64,000 nt of DNA from Mesonia hippocampi (GCF_014197445.1 NZ_JACIFO010000001.1:1-64000), one strand, 5' to 3'; positions 17,510 to 27,265 are shown, numbered from the stretch's first letter. Numbers and translations are program-made. The notes: generated from the letters alone by a model not told the origin.

Positions 17510-19438
17510 TTATTTCAGCAATTTTAGCAAAGCTACTTCTGCTAGTAAAAATATTAGGGCAAAGATAATAAACCATTTCCAAATGTTGTTTATTTTATCA
17601 GCATTTACCAACACATTTGCAAATGTGTTTATCGAAGTGTTTAGTTCGGTGTTTTTAAGAGTGGTGTAAGTTAAGTTACTTTCTGTTCGGTCGTAGTTAA
17701 AGCTAAGCTTAGCGATGTCCTGCTGGTCTAACTTAACCTTATATATACCTGCTTCTTGCGGTAAGTCTTGGGTGGTAACTACTATTTTATCGTTGTGTTT
17801 TTGTTGTAGCGGGATAAATGTTGCTGTATTTAACGCTAAGCTGAGTACGTTCTCGGGATTACTGTTTTCTGGCGGAGTAATTAAGATATTATTTTGCTTA
17901 TTAATAAGGTAGTAAAGTTGTGGTTGTATTGTACTTGTTTTTGCCATATTATAAAAAACTGGAACAATTAATGGCGATTGTGTAAAATTGCTATTTTCTG
18001 GAGTTAACGCACTGCTAAAAACATAAACCTTATTTGTGGAGCTGCTTAAAAAAGCTTGATGATTTTGGTACGAAAGAATTTTTTCTGATGGATTTTTAAA
18101 GGTATAGGAATGTTTAACCGTTGGATAATCAAAATTTTCTATGGTTTTGCTAAAGACATCTTGAAAAATAGGATGCGAAAAATTAAGTTGAGTAACTTTT
18201 ACATCGTTCAACTCTTGGAGTGCGTATGGGCTATGTTGTAAACCTGAAAGCAGTAGGTTGTAGCTGTCTTTTTTTATGTTACTAGAAGGAATAATACATA
18301 AAGCCCCTTTTTTATCTTTATGAGTAACAAGTAATTGTGCTAAGCTTGGTGGTATTTTGTTTAGGTTGTTTAGGATAATGAAATTAGCTTCGGAAAGTTC
18401 TTTGTAATTTACATTTTTCTCAGTGTATGTTTTTACTGAAAATTCTTCGAGGTTGGCATAAATTCGTTTTAAAAAAACAGGATCTTTATTGCTAATAATG
18501 GCTATTTTTATAGATTGTTTTTTTGGGGTATTAAAATAGATGCTGTTATCGTAGGTTAGGCCATTATCTTCTAGGCTAATTTTACCATTCTCAACGCCAT
18601 TTTCGGGTAAGCTTATGCTAAGTAGTTGTTCTTTTTTTGTAGCAAAACTAAAACTGTTTTTAGCAAAAGGGGTATCACCATCATAAAGGCTTAGGTGGTA
18701 TAATTGCTTGTCTAATTGGTTGCTGCTTAATTTAATGTTAAGTTGATGGTTACCTTCTTTAAAATAAACAGTATCTATCGCAATATTATGTGTGTTTTCG
18801 GGCTTTTTAACAATATAATGTACCTGATAAAGGCTATCGGTTACTGGGATGTTTTTTGTTATGTTTTCTTGGAAATCTGAAACCGCCACAAAATGCTTTT
18901 CGGTATTACTATTTTTAGAAAATAAGGTGGTTGCTTTTAGAAAGGCGTTATTTATAGCTGTTTTTTTTGAAGAGAAGCTAGTTTGTAAAAGTTCTTCTTT
19001 TATTTTTTTTAAGTTGGTGTTTTTATAAGTATTGCTATTGGTAATAAGGCTAAGTGGGTAATCTTCGGGGAAACTTTGTAATAACTCTTGAATGCTCTCT
19101 TCTAAAAGAGAGCTGCTTTTTCCTTGTAATTGCATGCTAAAAGAGTTGTCTAGGTATATTACAAGTTCCTTTTCTTTTTTAGAGGTTAGCTCGGTTACCA
19201 ACGGGAAATACGGCTGAGCAAAAGCAATAATTATACAGGCTAAAGCGGCTAAACGTGTACATAAAACAAGCCATTTTTTTAATTGCCTACTTTTACGGCT
19301 TTGGGTATTTACCTTTTTTAAAAACGCAACATTACTAAAAATTTCTTTTTTAAATTTTCGTAATTGAAATAAGTGGATAAGTACTGGAATTAGCAGTAAA
19401 AAAAGCGCATAGAGAACCTTAGGGTATAAAAACTGCAT
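17510..19438 (-). CDS. BatA-type von Willebrand factor A membrane protein
   Basis: A 642-residue inner-membrane protein. The N-terminus is the BatA_N hairpin: membrane helices at about 5-22 and 57-75 around a basic loop (LRKFKKEIFSNVAFLKK). A von Willebrand A domain follows, with an intact MIDAS start Asp97-Asn-Ser99-Phe-Ser101. A long periplasmic beta-rich middle leads to a final helix at about 620-638. Similar proteins occur in the Bacteroidota aerotolerance group, but no MoxR ATPase or other bat gene is adjacent. First gene of a four-gene operon; 28 bases separate it from the dihydroorotase-like gene. Confidence 0.87.
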   Translation of the reverse strand: MQFLYPKVLYALFLLLIPVLIHLFQLRKFKKEIFSNVAFLKKVNTQSRKSRQLKKWLVLCTRLAALACIIIAFAQPYFPLVTELTSKKEKELVIYLDNSFSMQLQGKSSSLLEESIQELLQSFPEDYPLSLITNSNTYKNTNLKKIKEELLQTSFSSKKTAINNAFLKATTLFSKNSNTEKHFVAVSDFQENITKNIPVTDSLYQVHYIVKKPENTHNIAIDTVYFKEGNHQLNIKLSSNQLDKQLYHLSLYDGDTPFAKNSFSFATKKEQLLSISLPENGVENGKISLEDNGLTYDNSIYFNTPKKQSIKIAIISNKDPVFLKRIYANLEEFSVKTYTEKNVNYKELSEANFIILNNLNKIPPSLAQLLVTHKDKKGALCIIPSSNIKKDSYNLLLSGLQHSPYALQELNDVKVTQLNFSHPIFQDVFSKTIENFDYPTVKHSYTFKNPSEKILSYQNHQAFLSSSTNKVYVFSSALTPENSNFTQSPLIVPVFYNMAKTSTIQPQLYYLINKQNNILITPPENSNPENVLSLALNTATFIPLQQKHNDKIVVTTQDLPQEAGIYKVKLDQQDIAKLSFNYDRTESNLTYTTLKNTELNTSINTFANVLVNADKINNIWKWFIIFALIFLLAEVALLKLLK

Positions 19439-19464
19439 AGTTGATTTTAATTTCTAAAATACGT

Positions 19465-19472
19465 CAAATATA
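19465..19472 (-). promoter_or_regulatory. -7 box of the BatA-like operon
   Basis: Minus-strand TATATTTG lies 26 bases before the BatA-like start codon and matches TAnnTTTG. The -33 element is not clear. Confidence 0.45.
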
Positions 19473-19502
19473 CAATTTTGTATATCTTTTTAGGGTTTTC
19501 GT

Positions 19503-20732
19503 TTAGGCAGTTTTTTTCTGCGAATATTTCTGTATGCTAAACTTAAAGCTGGTTTCCTGACCTTCGCGTGATTCTACGGTAATTTTACCACCTAAACCTT
19601 CTACAAGTTTTTTTACGGTAGAGAGTCCTATGCCGTTGCCTTTTCGGCCATTTCTATCTACCGAAGTAGCAATGGAAAATAAATCAAAAATACTATCTTT
19701 TTTATCTTCAGGAATTCCTACTCCATTATCGGTAACCGAGAAGTAATAATAATGTTGATCTTTAGAAAAATTGAGGCTGATGATAATTTTATTTTTATCA
19801 TTATACTTTAGGCTGTTGCCTATGAGGTTGATGAAAATTTGCTCTAAGGCTATTTTATTTACTTTTATTACGGGGTTTTCTTCTATAAAGTTTATTTCGC
19901 ATTCTTCTTGGATATGAAATAAATCGATAACTTCTTCCAACAGGTGATTAACATCTATTTCTTCAACATTGTTTTTGTCGGCAATTTTATCGGTTTCATA
20001 GTGGGTTAGAATGCTAGAAATATAATCGCTTAAGGTAAATGATGCTTGTTTAATGTAATCTAAGTGTTTTTTACCTTGAAAATCCAACTGTTTATCGTAT
20101 TGCGCTTTTAGTAAATCGATGGTTAAAATCATGTTGGAAAGCGGCATTTTCATGTCATGCGATACCGTACCTGCAAAATTCTTAAGCAGTTCATTTTGCT
20201 TATGTAATTCTTCTTTAGCCTTTGTTAAGGAAGAGTTTTTTTTACGCAATTCAAATAATAGCATTACCTGCTGTGCTAAAGCTTGTAATGATGTTTTTTG
20301 CGCATCGGAAAGTTGGTTAGGTTTATGGTCGATAACACATAAGGTTCCTAATGCAAGGTTTTCTTTATTTACAATGGGTATGCCACAATAATAGTTAATT
20401 TTAGGGTTTAATTTTTCTAAGAGTGGGTTTTTGTCAAATTCTTTTACCTCGGTAATGTTTTTGTATTCTGTAATTTCATTTGGGTTGTTAATTACATGAG
20501 CGCAAATAGAGTGTTTTCTGTCAGATTCGCAAAAATTAATCCCAAAAGCTGCTTTTGCCCATTGCCTGTTTTTATCGATTAAATTAATAAGTACAATCGG
20601 CATTTTGCTAATTTCTGCAGCAATAAGTGTTATGTCATCATAGGCTTTTTCTGCGGGAGTATCTAAAATTTCTAAACGTTGTAATGCCTCAAGTCGCTCT
20701 TTTTCGTTGATTGGGATTTGGGGTATTTCCAT
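19503..20732 (-). CDS. GAF-domain sensor histidine kinase
   Basis: A 409-residue soluble kinase with no membrane segment. An N-terminal GAF domain (about 20-160) carries LINLIDKNRQW and GTLCVIDH, typical of small-molecule-sensing GAFs. Then comes a HisKA helix with the phospho-acceptor His192 in TVSHDMKMPLSN, and a HATPase domain with N box near NLIGNSLKYND, DNGVGIP and GNGIGLSTVKKLVEGLGG. No response regulator is adjacent, so it is an orphan kinase; signal and partner are unknown. Confidence 0.9.
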   Translation of the reverse strand: MEIPQIPINEKERLEALQRLEILDTPAEKAYDDITLIAAEISKMPIVLINLIDKNRQWAKAAFGINFCESDRKHSICAHVINNPNEITEYKNITEVKEFDKNPLLEKLNPKINYYCGIPIVNKENLALGTLCVIDHKPNQLSDAQKTSLQALAQQVMLLFELRKKNSSLTKAKEELHKQNELLKNFAGTVSHDMKMPLSNMILTIDLLKAQYDKQLDFQGKKHLDYIKQASFTLSDYISSILTHYETDKIADKNNVEEIDVNHLLEEVIDLFHIQEECEINFIEENPVIKVNKIALEQIFINLIGNSLKYNDKNKIIISLNFSKDQHYYYFSVTDNGVGIPEDKKDSIFDLFSIATSVDRNGRKGNGIGLSTVKKLVEGLGGKITVESREGQETSFKFSIQKYSQKKTA

Positions 20733-20836
20733 AATAATCTGAAATCAGAAGGTTAGTTGCTTACTAAAATAAAGAAAAATTTTAAATATGTATATAAAAT
20801 CTTAAAAAAGTTAAACTAAAGTTAAAGAAAATATAA

Positions 20837-21601
20837 TTAGAACCTTTCAAAAACTCCAAGTCCAAAAAGTGCAAAATCGTATTTTACAGGGTCGTTAGGG
20901 TCTAATTTTCTTAAATTAGTGTCTAGCTCTAGTAAAGCTTTAGCATCGTTCTGCTTGCGCGTTAAAAGCCCTAATTTTCTCGCTACATTTCCGCTATGTA
21001 CATCTAACGGACAAGAAAGTTGGGAAGGGGCAATGGAGTTCCAAATCCCAAAATCTACGCCATTGTTATCTTTTCTTGCCATCCAGCGTAAAAACATATT
21101 TATGCGTTTTGCTGCTGAACCTTTGTGAGGATCAGAAATGTGTTTTGTAGTTCTTTGTGGATGTGGGATTTCAAAAAATATTTTTTTAAACTCGTGGATG
21201 GCTATTTGCGTAGAGCTTGCAGAGCTATAGGTTTTAAACACACTCTCTAAGCCTTGGTGTTTTTTATAAATGTGCTGTAAGGCTTCTATAAAATAAATAA
21301 AATCTGTTAAATTAAAAGTTCGGTGAACAAAATTTTCTAGTTGTTGTAGGTCTTTTTTGGAGTGGTTTATCACAAAATCTGCAGGAGAATGATCTAAAAG
21401 CGTTAACATCCTGTGTGCATTTTTAATAATACTTTTTCTGTTTCCCCAGGCAATAGTAGCGGTTAGAAAGCCTGCTATTTCTATATCCTCTTTTCTTTTG
21501 TATAAGTGCGGAATTTGTATTGGGTCGGTTTCTATAAACCGAGCTTGGTTGTAAACAGTTACTTTATAGTCTAAAAAGGCTTTTAATTCGGTGGTTTTCA
21601 A
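20837..21601 (-). CDS. TIGR02757/DUF2400 family protein
   Basis: A 254-residue conserved protein of the family known as TIGR02757 (DUF2400). Recognisable segments are [12 protein letters not shown] near 63-74, the [16 protein letters not shown] region and [16 protein letters not shown]. The family resembles helix-hairpin-helix DNA glycosylases in outline, but no activity has been assigned that I know of. Its start overlaps the end of the LolD-like gene by four bases (21598-21601), so the two are translationally coupled. Confidence 0.88.
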   Translation of the reverse strand: MKTTELKAFLDYKVTVYNQARFIETDPIQIPHLYKRKEDIEIAGFLTATIAWGNRKSIIKNAHRMLTLLDHSPADFVINHSKKDLQQLENFVHRTFNLTDFIYFIEALQHIYKKHQGLESVFKTYSSASSTQIAIHEFKKIFFEIPHPQRTTKHISDPHKGSAAKRINMFLRWMARKDNNGVDFGIWNSIAPSQLSCPLDVHSGNVARKLGLLTRKQNDAKALLELDTNLRKLDPNDPVKYDFALFGLGVFERF

Positions 21602-22263
21602 TTTTCAATTATTTTTCCGTCTTTCATTACGAGCTTTCTATCGGCCATATCGGCAAGTTTTTTATTATGGGTTACAATAACAAAAGTTTGCCCAAACTCT
21701 TTTCGTAGCTTGAAAAACAACTGATGTAGATTTTCTGCCGATTCAGAGTCTAGGTTTCCCGAGGGTTCATCTGCCAAAATAACAGCTGGATTATTAATAA
21801 GAGCTCTAGCTACAGCTACGCGTTGCTGTTCACCTCCACTTAAGGCATCTGGTTTATGGTTTTTTCGGTCTGCAAGCCCTAAAAAATCAAGTAATTCCGA
21901 AGCTCTTTTTTCGGCTTCAACCTTAGGGGTGTTGTGGATAAATGCAGGAATACACACATTCTCTATTGCTGTAAATTCGGGTAAAAGTTGGTGAAATTGA
22001 AAAATAAACCCAATATGTTTGTTTCTAAACAGCGCAAGCTCTTTTTTAGAAAGTTTGTGTAGGTTTATATTGTTGATTTTTAATGAAGTATCGTTTCTTT
22101 TATCTGGAAAATCTAAGGTGCCTAAAATTTGTAGCAAAGTGGTTTTTCCTGCTCCAGAAGCACCAACAATAGAAACAATTTCTCCCTTTTTTATATGCAA
22201 GTTAACATCGTTTAAAACATGTAAGTTTTCATAATGTTTATGTACGTGTTTTATGTTGATCAT
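21598..22263 (-). CDS. lolD: LolD-like ABC transporter ATP-binding protein
   Basis: A 221-residue ABC ATPase of the LolD/MacB branch. Walker A GASGAGKT is at 34-41, the Q-loop is [13 protein letters not shown], the signature is LSGGEQQR, the Walker B is [11 protein letters not shown], and the H-loop is VTHN. LolD drives release of outer-membrane lipoproteins by LolCE, but no permease is adjacent, so the symbol rests on family resemblance. Coupled to the DUF2400 gene, which is an odd functional pairing. Confidence 0.85.
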   Translation of the reverse strand: MINIKHVHKHYENLHVLNDVNLHIKKGEIVSIVGASGAGKTTLLQILGTLDFPDKRNDTSLKINNINLHKLSKKELALFRNKHIGFIFQFHQLLPEFTAIENVCIPAFIHNTPKVEAEKRASELLDFLGLADRKNHKPDALSGGEQQRVAVARALINNPAVILADEPSGNLDSESAENLHQLFFKLRKEFGQTFVIVTHNKKLADMADRKLVMKDGKIIEN

Positions 22264-22289
22264 AGTTTATGAGTTCTGTAAGTCGGTTT

Positions 22290-22297
22290 CAAAAATA
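22290..22297 (-). promoter_or_regulatory. -7 box for the lolD-like gene
   Basis: Minus-strand TATTTTTG, 26 bases before the start codon, matches TAnnTTTG. No -33 TTG at the right spacing. Confidence 0.4.
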
Positions 22298-22369
22298 ACG
22301 TATTTATGTTAATTTTAGTCTTTAGAATTCTAAAAACAAGTTTGGAGAGCTTTTTGCTTTAGTTATGTT

Positions 22370-22909
22370 ATGGAAAATAATAAACTTGAAACAGCAACTT
22401 TTGCAGGCGGATGCTTTTGGTGTACCGAAGCCGTTTTTAAACGTATAAAAGGTGTGGAACGTGTTTTACCTGGTTATACCGGAGGAGAAGTTAAAAACCC
22501 GTGTTATCGAGAGGTTGCTATGGGGCTAACCAACCATGCTGAGGCAATACAAATAAAATACAACCCAGCTCTAATAAGTTATCAGCAGTTATTAGCGGTA
22601 TTTTTTGCAACACACGACCCTACAACACTTAATAGACAAGCAAATGATGTAGGTAAACACTACCGAAGTGCTATTTTTTACCATAATGATAAACAATATG
22701 AAATAGCAAAACGAGTTATTAAGGAGTTGAACGCTACTATTTATAATCATAAAATTGTTACAGAACTAACGCTTGCGAAGCCTTTTTATAATGCAGAAAG
22801 TGAACATGTAGATTATTATGATTTAAATAAAGAGCAGCCGTATTGCCAAGCAATTATAAATCCAAAAATTAATCTATTACTAACTCGGTTTAAAAGCGTG
22901 TTAAAATAA
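22370..22909 (+). CDS. msrA: Peptide methionine-S-sulfoxide reductase
   Basis: Reduces the S form of methionine sulfoxide in proteins. The catalytic motif GCFWC is present, with the active cysteine at 15. Other family marks are PGYTGGEVKNPCY, NHAEAIQI and the HYRSAIFYH segment; a cysteine in EQPYCQ near the C-terminus may resolve the disulfide. The 179 residues match the stand-alone form; no MsrB domain is fused. A small membrane-protein gene follows after 19 bases. Confidence 0.96.
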   Translation: MENNKLETATFAGGCFWCTEAVFKRIKGVERVLPGYTGGEVKNPCYREVAMGLTNHAEAIQIKYNPALISYQQLLAVFFATHDPTTLNRQANDVGKHYRSAIFYHNDKQYEIAKRVIKELNATIYNHKIVTELTLAKPFYNAESEHVDYYDLNKEQPYCQAIINPKINLLLTRFKSVLK

Positions 22910-22928
22910 TTTTAAAGGTAAATATTTC

Positions 22929-23249
22929 ATGAAAGAAAATAGAAAAAAGAAACTTTTATGGCAAGGGCTGTTGTACGATGCTATAGGGATGCTAACCATG
23001 GCAATTCCTGTTGTTGGTCCAGCTTTAGATATTTTGTGGGCACCTTATGCGGGGTCTCAAATGCTTAAAATGTATCCTAACAAAAAAGGTAAAATAGCTT
23101 CTGTCATTGTTTTTATAGAAGAAATTTTACCTTATACAGATTACATACCTACATTTACTATAATGTGGATATATACATTTATTTTTGCTAAAAATGCTGA
23201 AAATTTTGACGATGATAAAACTATCGATATCAAAATGAATGATGATTAA
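22929..23249 (+). CDS. Small two-helix membrane protein, unknown function
   Basis: 106 residues: a basic start (MKENRKKKLLW), a hydrophobic helix about 14-35 (YDAIGMLTMAIPVVGPALDI), a loop with WAPYAGSQML, a second helix about 71-88 and an acidic tail (FDDDKTIDIKMNDD). I recognise similar small flavobacterial proteins only as hypothetical. Probably co-transcribed with msrA. Its stop overlaps the convergent gene's stop in TTAA (23246-23249). Confidence 0.7.
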   Translation: MKENRKKKLLWQGLLYDAIGMLTMAIPVVGPALDILWAPYAGSQMLKMYPNKKGKIASVIVFIEEILPYTDYIPTFTIMWIYTFIFAKNAENFDDDKTIDIKMNDD

Positions 23250-23545
23250 ATATCATCATCATCATTTAAATCAGGAGCTTCTGGAAGGTCTACAATTGGT
23301 TCTTGTAAATCATCTTCATCGTATTGATCCTCATCATAATTAGCCATACTTTGCTCTAAACGTGTACTTATTTTTACCAGATAAATACTATCTGTAGTAC
23401 GAACTTCAACAGCTTCAACAGTTTCGTTTTTAGCATTTTTAAATGTAATAATATGGTTGTCATCATACCCGTCAGGATATTTTTCAACCAAAAGCCCTAG
23501 AATTTCTGGGGTTAATTTTTTGTAATCTACAATTACTCGTTTCAT
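23246..23545 (-). CDS. Small acidic protein of unknown function
   Basis: 99 residues, soluble. The first 65 residues look folded (alternating strands around VIVDYKKLTPEILG and NHIITFKNAKNETVEAVEV). The last 30 are strongly acidic (DEDQYDEDDLQEP, ending NDDDDI), probably disordered. It lies 86 bases after the 125-residue gene in the same direction. No function can be assigned. Confidence 0.7.
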   Translation of the reverse strand: MKRVIVDYKKLTPEILGLLVEKYPDGYDDNHIITFKNAKNETVEAVEVRTTDSIYLVKISTRLEQSMANYDEDQYDEDDLQEPIVDLPEAPDLNDDDDI

Positions 23546-23631
23546 ATGGGGTATTTAGGTTGTTGTTTAGTGTAAACCTCGAAGCAAATATGAAAAAAGT
23601 TTCTAAAACAGCCTAGATGAAAAAATAATTT

Positions 23632-24009
23632 TTACTTCTTCTTAAAGTTAAGTTTTTCTATACTTGCTAAGCTGTCGCAATTTACAATGGTTGCCCTTAT
23701 TGTTTTTTGTTTATAGTTATGGTCTATAAGGTAAGTGTTGCAGGTGTCTGTATTGGTAATACTGTTTTTAAAATCTACATCTCCATTAGTAAGAAGTTCA
23801 GACATATAGGTGGTATCTATTGCTTGCTGATTTAAAAAAGCCAAGCTTTGAGTACTAAAATGTTTAGGTTTTGTTTTAATGTTTTTTAAAACCCTTGCAT
23901 TAGGTGTATAATCGCAAGAAGCATTTTTTCCGTTAAGGAAAAATAAAAGGAGAATAATACCAATTAGAAAGCCACCTAAATAGTAAGCTAAACGTTTTAT
24001 AAGACTCAT
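23632..24009 (-). CDS. Membrane-anchored small protein (DUF4258-like)
   Basis: 125 residues: one N-terminal membrane helix (about 8-25, LAYYLGGFLIGIILLLFF) and a small extracytoplasmic domain with two notable cysteines (ASCDYTPNARVLKN and TDTCNTYLI). I associate this arrangement with flavobacterial proteins labelled DUF4258, with modest confidence. It starts six bases after ald, so it belongs to that transcript. Confidence 0.7.
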   Translation of the reverse strand: MSLIKRLAYYLGGFLIGIILLLFFLNGKNASCDYTPNARVLKNIKTKPKHFSTQSLAFLNQQAIDTTYMSELLTNGDVDFKNSITNTDTCNTYLIDHNYKQKTIRATIVNCDSLASIEKLNFKKK

Positions 24010-24015
24010 AAGTAT

Positions 24016-25209
24016 TTAAAAAATTAAAAGATTAATATCACGATAGGTTAAATTAAACCAATCTGCAATAGATTTATGGGTTAAAATACCGTGGTAAAAA
24101 TACAAACCGTTTCGTAAATCTCGGTTAAAGCGGAGGCTGTTTTCTATGCCTCCTTCTTCGCCAATATGTAATATGTAAGGCGTAAAAATATTACTTATTG
24201 ATATAGAGGAAGTTCTGGGGTATCTGGAAGGAATGTTAGGAACGCCGTAATGAAAAACATTATGTTTTTTTATAAAAGGAGCATCGTGCGAGGTAACTTC
24301 TGAAGTTTCGAAACAACCGCCCATATCTATGCTAACATCAATTACCACAGCGTCACGTTTCATTTGTTCTACCATATCTTGTGTTACAATAATAGGAGAG
24401 CGGTCTTTACCGCGTACAGCTCCAATTACTACATCGGCTCTTTTTAGGGCTTTTGACAGGTTTTTGGGCTGTATGGTAGATGTGTATATACCGCCTAGGT
24501 GGTCGTGAATGCTTCTTAGTTTAGTTAAGGAATTATCGAAAAATTTAACGTTTGCCCCTAGGCCAAGTGCTGCTCTTCCTGCAAATTTCCCTACGGTTCC
24601 GGCGCCAATTATAACCACCTCGAGCGGAGGTACGCCGCTAATGTTCCCAAACATTAAACCACTTCCTTTTGGGCTAGCTAATAATTCTGCTGCAATAAGT
24701 ACCGCTGCGGTTCCCGCAATTTCGCTTAAGGCTTTTACGGCAGGGTAGCTTCCGTCTTCATCTTTAATAAACTCAAAGGCTAATGCTGTAATTCGTTTTT
24801 CGGCAAGGGTTTTAAAATAATCCTTTTTTTGTGTTTTTAGTTGTAAAGCACTTATAATGGTACTTTGCGGATTTATGTATTGAAGTTCTTTTTGGGTAGG
24901 CGGCTCTACTTTTAAAATCATGGGGCAAGCAAAAACCTTAGCCGTGTCTAGGGTGATTTCGGCACCTGCTTCGCTATAATCTTTATCAGAAAAGTTCGCG
25001 TTGGCACCAGCTTTACTTTCTATAAGAATACGGTGCCCATGCGCTGTTATGGCAGCAACGGCATCTGGTGTAAGGCAAACTCGTTTTTCTTGATAAGAGT
25101 TTTCTTTAGGAATTCCTATATACAGTTTTCCTTTAGCGCGCTGTATTTCTAAAGTTTCTTCCTGCGGAATCAATTCAGACTTACTAAATGGGGTATTGGG
25201 AATACTCAT
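24016..25209 (-). CDS. ald: Alanine dehydrogenase
   Basis: NAD-dependent interconversion of alanine and pyruvate. The N-terminal AlaDH/PNT domain has the substrate segment GIPKENSYQEKRVCLTPDAV. The central Rossmann domain has VVIIGAGTVGKFAGRAALGLGA with a downstream acidic residue, and VIDVSIDMGGCFETS follows. The 397 residues are about 25 longer than classic enzymes because of an N-terminal extension before the PNT domain. It follows tsaE after 58 bases in the same direction. Confidence 0.93.
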   Translation of the reverse strand: MSIPNTPFSKSELIPQEETLEIQRAKGKLYIGIPKENSYQEKRVCLTPDAVAAITAHGHRILIESKAGANANFSDKDYSEAGAEITLDTAKVFACPMILKVEPPTQKELQYINPQSTIISALQLKTQKKDYFKTLAEKRITALAFEFIKDEDGSYPAVKALSEIAGTAAVLIAAELLASPKGSGLMFGNISGVPPLEVVIIGAGTVGKFAGRAALGLGANVKFFDNSLTKLRSIHDHLGGIYTSTIQPKNLSKALKRADVVIGAVRGKDRSPIIVTQDMVEQMKRDAVVIDVSIDMGGCFETSEVTSHDAPFIKKHNVFHYGVPNIPSRYPRTSSISISNIFTPYILHIGEEGGIENSLRFNRDLRNGLYFYHGILTHKSIADWFNLTYRDINLLIF

Positions 25210-25267
25210 GAGTTGTGCCGTTGAAATTGTTTTACAAGGTATAAAAAAATGTTAATAAAATAAAATA

Positions 25268-25693
25268 TTAGTTTATCGTAATGTTTTTTATAGAAATGTT
25301 TCTTTCGGTAATGTTTGTAGGGACTTCGGTAATTTTAATTTCAGTATAAGTGTTGGGTAGGAGGTTTTCTATTTTTTCTGGCCATTCAATAAAAACATAG
25401 TTTGGGCTGTAAAGGTATTCTTCGAAACCAATATCATAGGCTTCTTCCTCATTATCTATTCGGTAAAAATCAAAATGATAAATAAGCCCGTTGGGGTATT
25501 GATATTCATTAACCAACGAGAATGTTGGACTAGAAACGCTATCGGTAGTGCCTAATTGTTTTACAATTTCTCTTAATAGTGTTGTTTTTCCAATACCCAT
25601 CCTGCCATAAAAAGCAAAAACTTTGCTGTTGGCTTTTTCTAAAATCATTTTAGCTATTTTAGGGAGTTCGTCTAGATTGTATTGTTCTTGCAT
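25268..25693 (-). CDS. tsaE: tRNA t6A biosynthesis ATPase TsaE
   Basis: ATPase partner of TsaB and TsaD in making N6-threonylcarbamoyladenosine at tRNA position 37. The Walker A region GRMGIGKTT is at 30-38, followed by SSPTFSLVNEY and HFDFYRI, both typical of TsaE. FIEWPEKI closes the conserved core. The 141 residues are normal. It lies eight bases after porX, so the two are co-transcribed. Confidence 0.94.
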   Translation of the reverse strand: MQEQYNLDELPKIAKMILEKANSKVFAFYGRMGIGKTTLLREIVKQLGTTDSVSSPTFSLVNEYQYPNGLIYHFDFYRIDNEEEAYDIGFEEYLYSPNYVFIEWPEKIENLLPNTYTEIKITEVPTNITERNISIKNITIN

Positions 25694-25701
25694 TTTATTT
25701 T

Positions 25702-27252
25702 TTATTTAGGATTGAAAACCGAAAATGGGATAATCATTTCCTCTAAAGAAACCCCGCCGTGTTGATAGGTGTTTCTGTAATAGCTTACATAATGGTTATA
25801 GTTGTTAGGGTAGGCAAAAAATAAATCGTTTTTGGCAAAAATAAAAGAACTGCTCATATTTATGCTAGGAAGATGAAAATCTTTAGGTTTTTTTGCTGCT
25901 ACCACTTCTTTATTTTCGTAGGTAAGGCTTTTTCCTGTTTTATAGCGTAAGTTTAAGCTTGTGTTTTTGTCGCCTATTACTTTAGAAGGGTTTTTTACAT
26001 TAATGGTACCATGATCTGTTGTAATAATAAGCTTAAAGCCTAGCTGTTGCGCTTGCTGAATCATAGCAAGTAAAGGGGAGTTTTTAAACCAACTAAGGGT
26101 TAGCGATCTGTAAGACCGATCTGTAGATGCTAGCTCTTTAATTACTTCCATTTCTGTTTTTGCATGCGAGAGCATATCTACAAAGTTGTAAACAACTACC
26201 GAGAGGTCGTTTTCTTGTAGGTTTTTAAAATTATCTACTAGTTTTTTTCCGCCTTTTAGGCTAGTTATTTTATGATATGAAGTTTTATAGTCTATACCTA
26301 AACGTTTACATTGAGCGTTTAAAAAGGCTTCTTCGTTGAGGTTTTTTCCTCCTTCATCGGTGTCGTTTAGCCATAAATCGGGATGAAGTTTTTGCATGTC
26401 TGAAGGCATGAGTCCAGAAAAAAGGGCGTTTCTGGCATATTGTGTTGCTGTGGGTAAAATACTGTAATAGGTATCGCTTTTTTGTGTTTTATAGTGCTTG
26501 TTTATTATGGGTTCTAAAAGTTTATACTGGTCGTAGCGCAGGTTATCGATTACTACCAGCAGCGTGGGTTGTTTTTTAGAGATTTCGGGCAGAATTTTCT
26601 TTTTAAATAATGTATGCGACATTACAGGAGCTTCTGCAGAATCTTGACACCATTTAGGGTAATTTTTTTCTATAAATTTGCAAAACTGTACATTTGCTTC
26701 TGTTTTCTGGCTTTCTAGAATTTCTGCCATGCCTGTATCGTTGGTAGCTTCTAGTGCTAGTTCCCAGTATATTAATTTTTTATAAAGGTCTTCCCATTCC
26801 TCATACGAGTTTACCATACTCATATCCATTGCAATTTTTCTAAACTCTTGCTGGTAGTTGGCAGTAGTTTTTTCGGATACTAAGCGCGAGTGGTCTAAAT
26901 TCTTTTTTAAGCTTAATAAAATCTGATTAGGATTTACAGGTTTAATAAGGTAATCGGCTATTTTTGCCCCAATAGCTTCTTCCATAATATACTCTTCTTC
27001 ACTTTTTGTAATCATTATTACAGGAAGATTTGTATGTTTTTCTTTTATTTCATTAAGGGTTTCTAGCCCGGTAAGTCCAGGCATGTTTTCATCTAAAAGA
27101 ATAATATCAAAATGCTGGTTATTAACCTCTTCTATAGCTTCTGTTCCACTTTGGCAAGTGCTTACTTGGTATCCTTTTTTTTCTAAAAATAAGATATGAG
27201 GCTTTAATAAATCTATTTCATCATCTACCCAAAGTACGTTTATTTTATTCAT
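25702..27252 (-). CDS. porX: PorX-type response regulator with PglZ domain
   Basis: A 516-residue regulator. The receiver domain (1-120) has acidic residues Asp10-Asp11, phospho-acceptor Asp54 in LLDENMPG, Thr82 and Lys104 in YLIKP. A linker leads to a PglZ domain of the alkaline-phosphatase fold (about 230-516), with LVVIDNLRYDQYK near the nucleophile strand and the metal-site motif TTDHG. This is the PorX architecture. In Porphyromonas gingivalis PorX, with PorY, controls the type 9 secretion system and its PglZ domain is a phosphodiesterase. Its use here for secretion or gliding is inferred from the family. Confidence 0.95.
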   Translation of the reverse strand: MNKINVLWVDDEIDLLKPHILFLEKKGYQVSTCQSGTEAIEEVNNQHFDIILLDENMPGLTGLETLNEIKEKHTNLPVIMITKSEEEYIMEEAIGAKIADYLIKPVNPNQILLSLKKNLDHSRLVSEKTTANYQQEFRKIAMDMSMVNSYEEWEDLYKKLIYWELALEATNDTGMAEILESQKTEANVQFCKFIEKNYPKWCQDSAEAPVMSHTLFKKKILPEISKKQPTLLVVIDNLRYDQYKLLEPIINKHYKTQKSDTYYSILPTATQYARNALFSGLMPSDMQKLHPDLWLNDTDEGGKNLNEEAFLNAQCKRLGIDYKTSYHKITSLKGGKKLVDNFKNLQENDLSVVVYNFVDMLSHAKTEMEVIKELASTDRSYRSLTLSWFKNSPLLAMIQQAQQLGFKLIITTDHGTINVKNPSKVIGDKNTSLNLRYKTGKSLTYENKEVVAAKKPKDFHLPSINMSSSFIFAKNDLFFAYPNNYNHYVSYYRNTYQHGGVSLEEMIIPFSVFNPK

Positions 27253-27257
27253 ATATG

Positions 27258-27265
27258 TATATTTG
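27258..27265 (+). promoter_or_regulatory. -7 box for the HD-domain gene
   Basis: TATATTTG matches TAnnTTTG and lies in the 15-base space between porX and the first possible HD-gene start. Transcription would begin near 27272, so GTG 27268 is unlikely to be the start codon. Confidence 0.5.

Noticed and set aside
25702-27252. PglZ domain as a sign of a BREX phage-defence system
   Set aside because: The PglZ domain is fused to a receiver domain, the PorX layout. No brxA, brxB, brxC, pglX or brxL is near.
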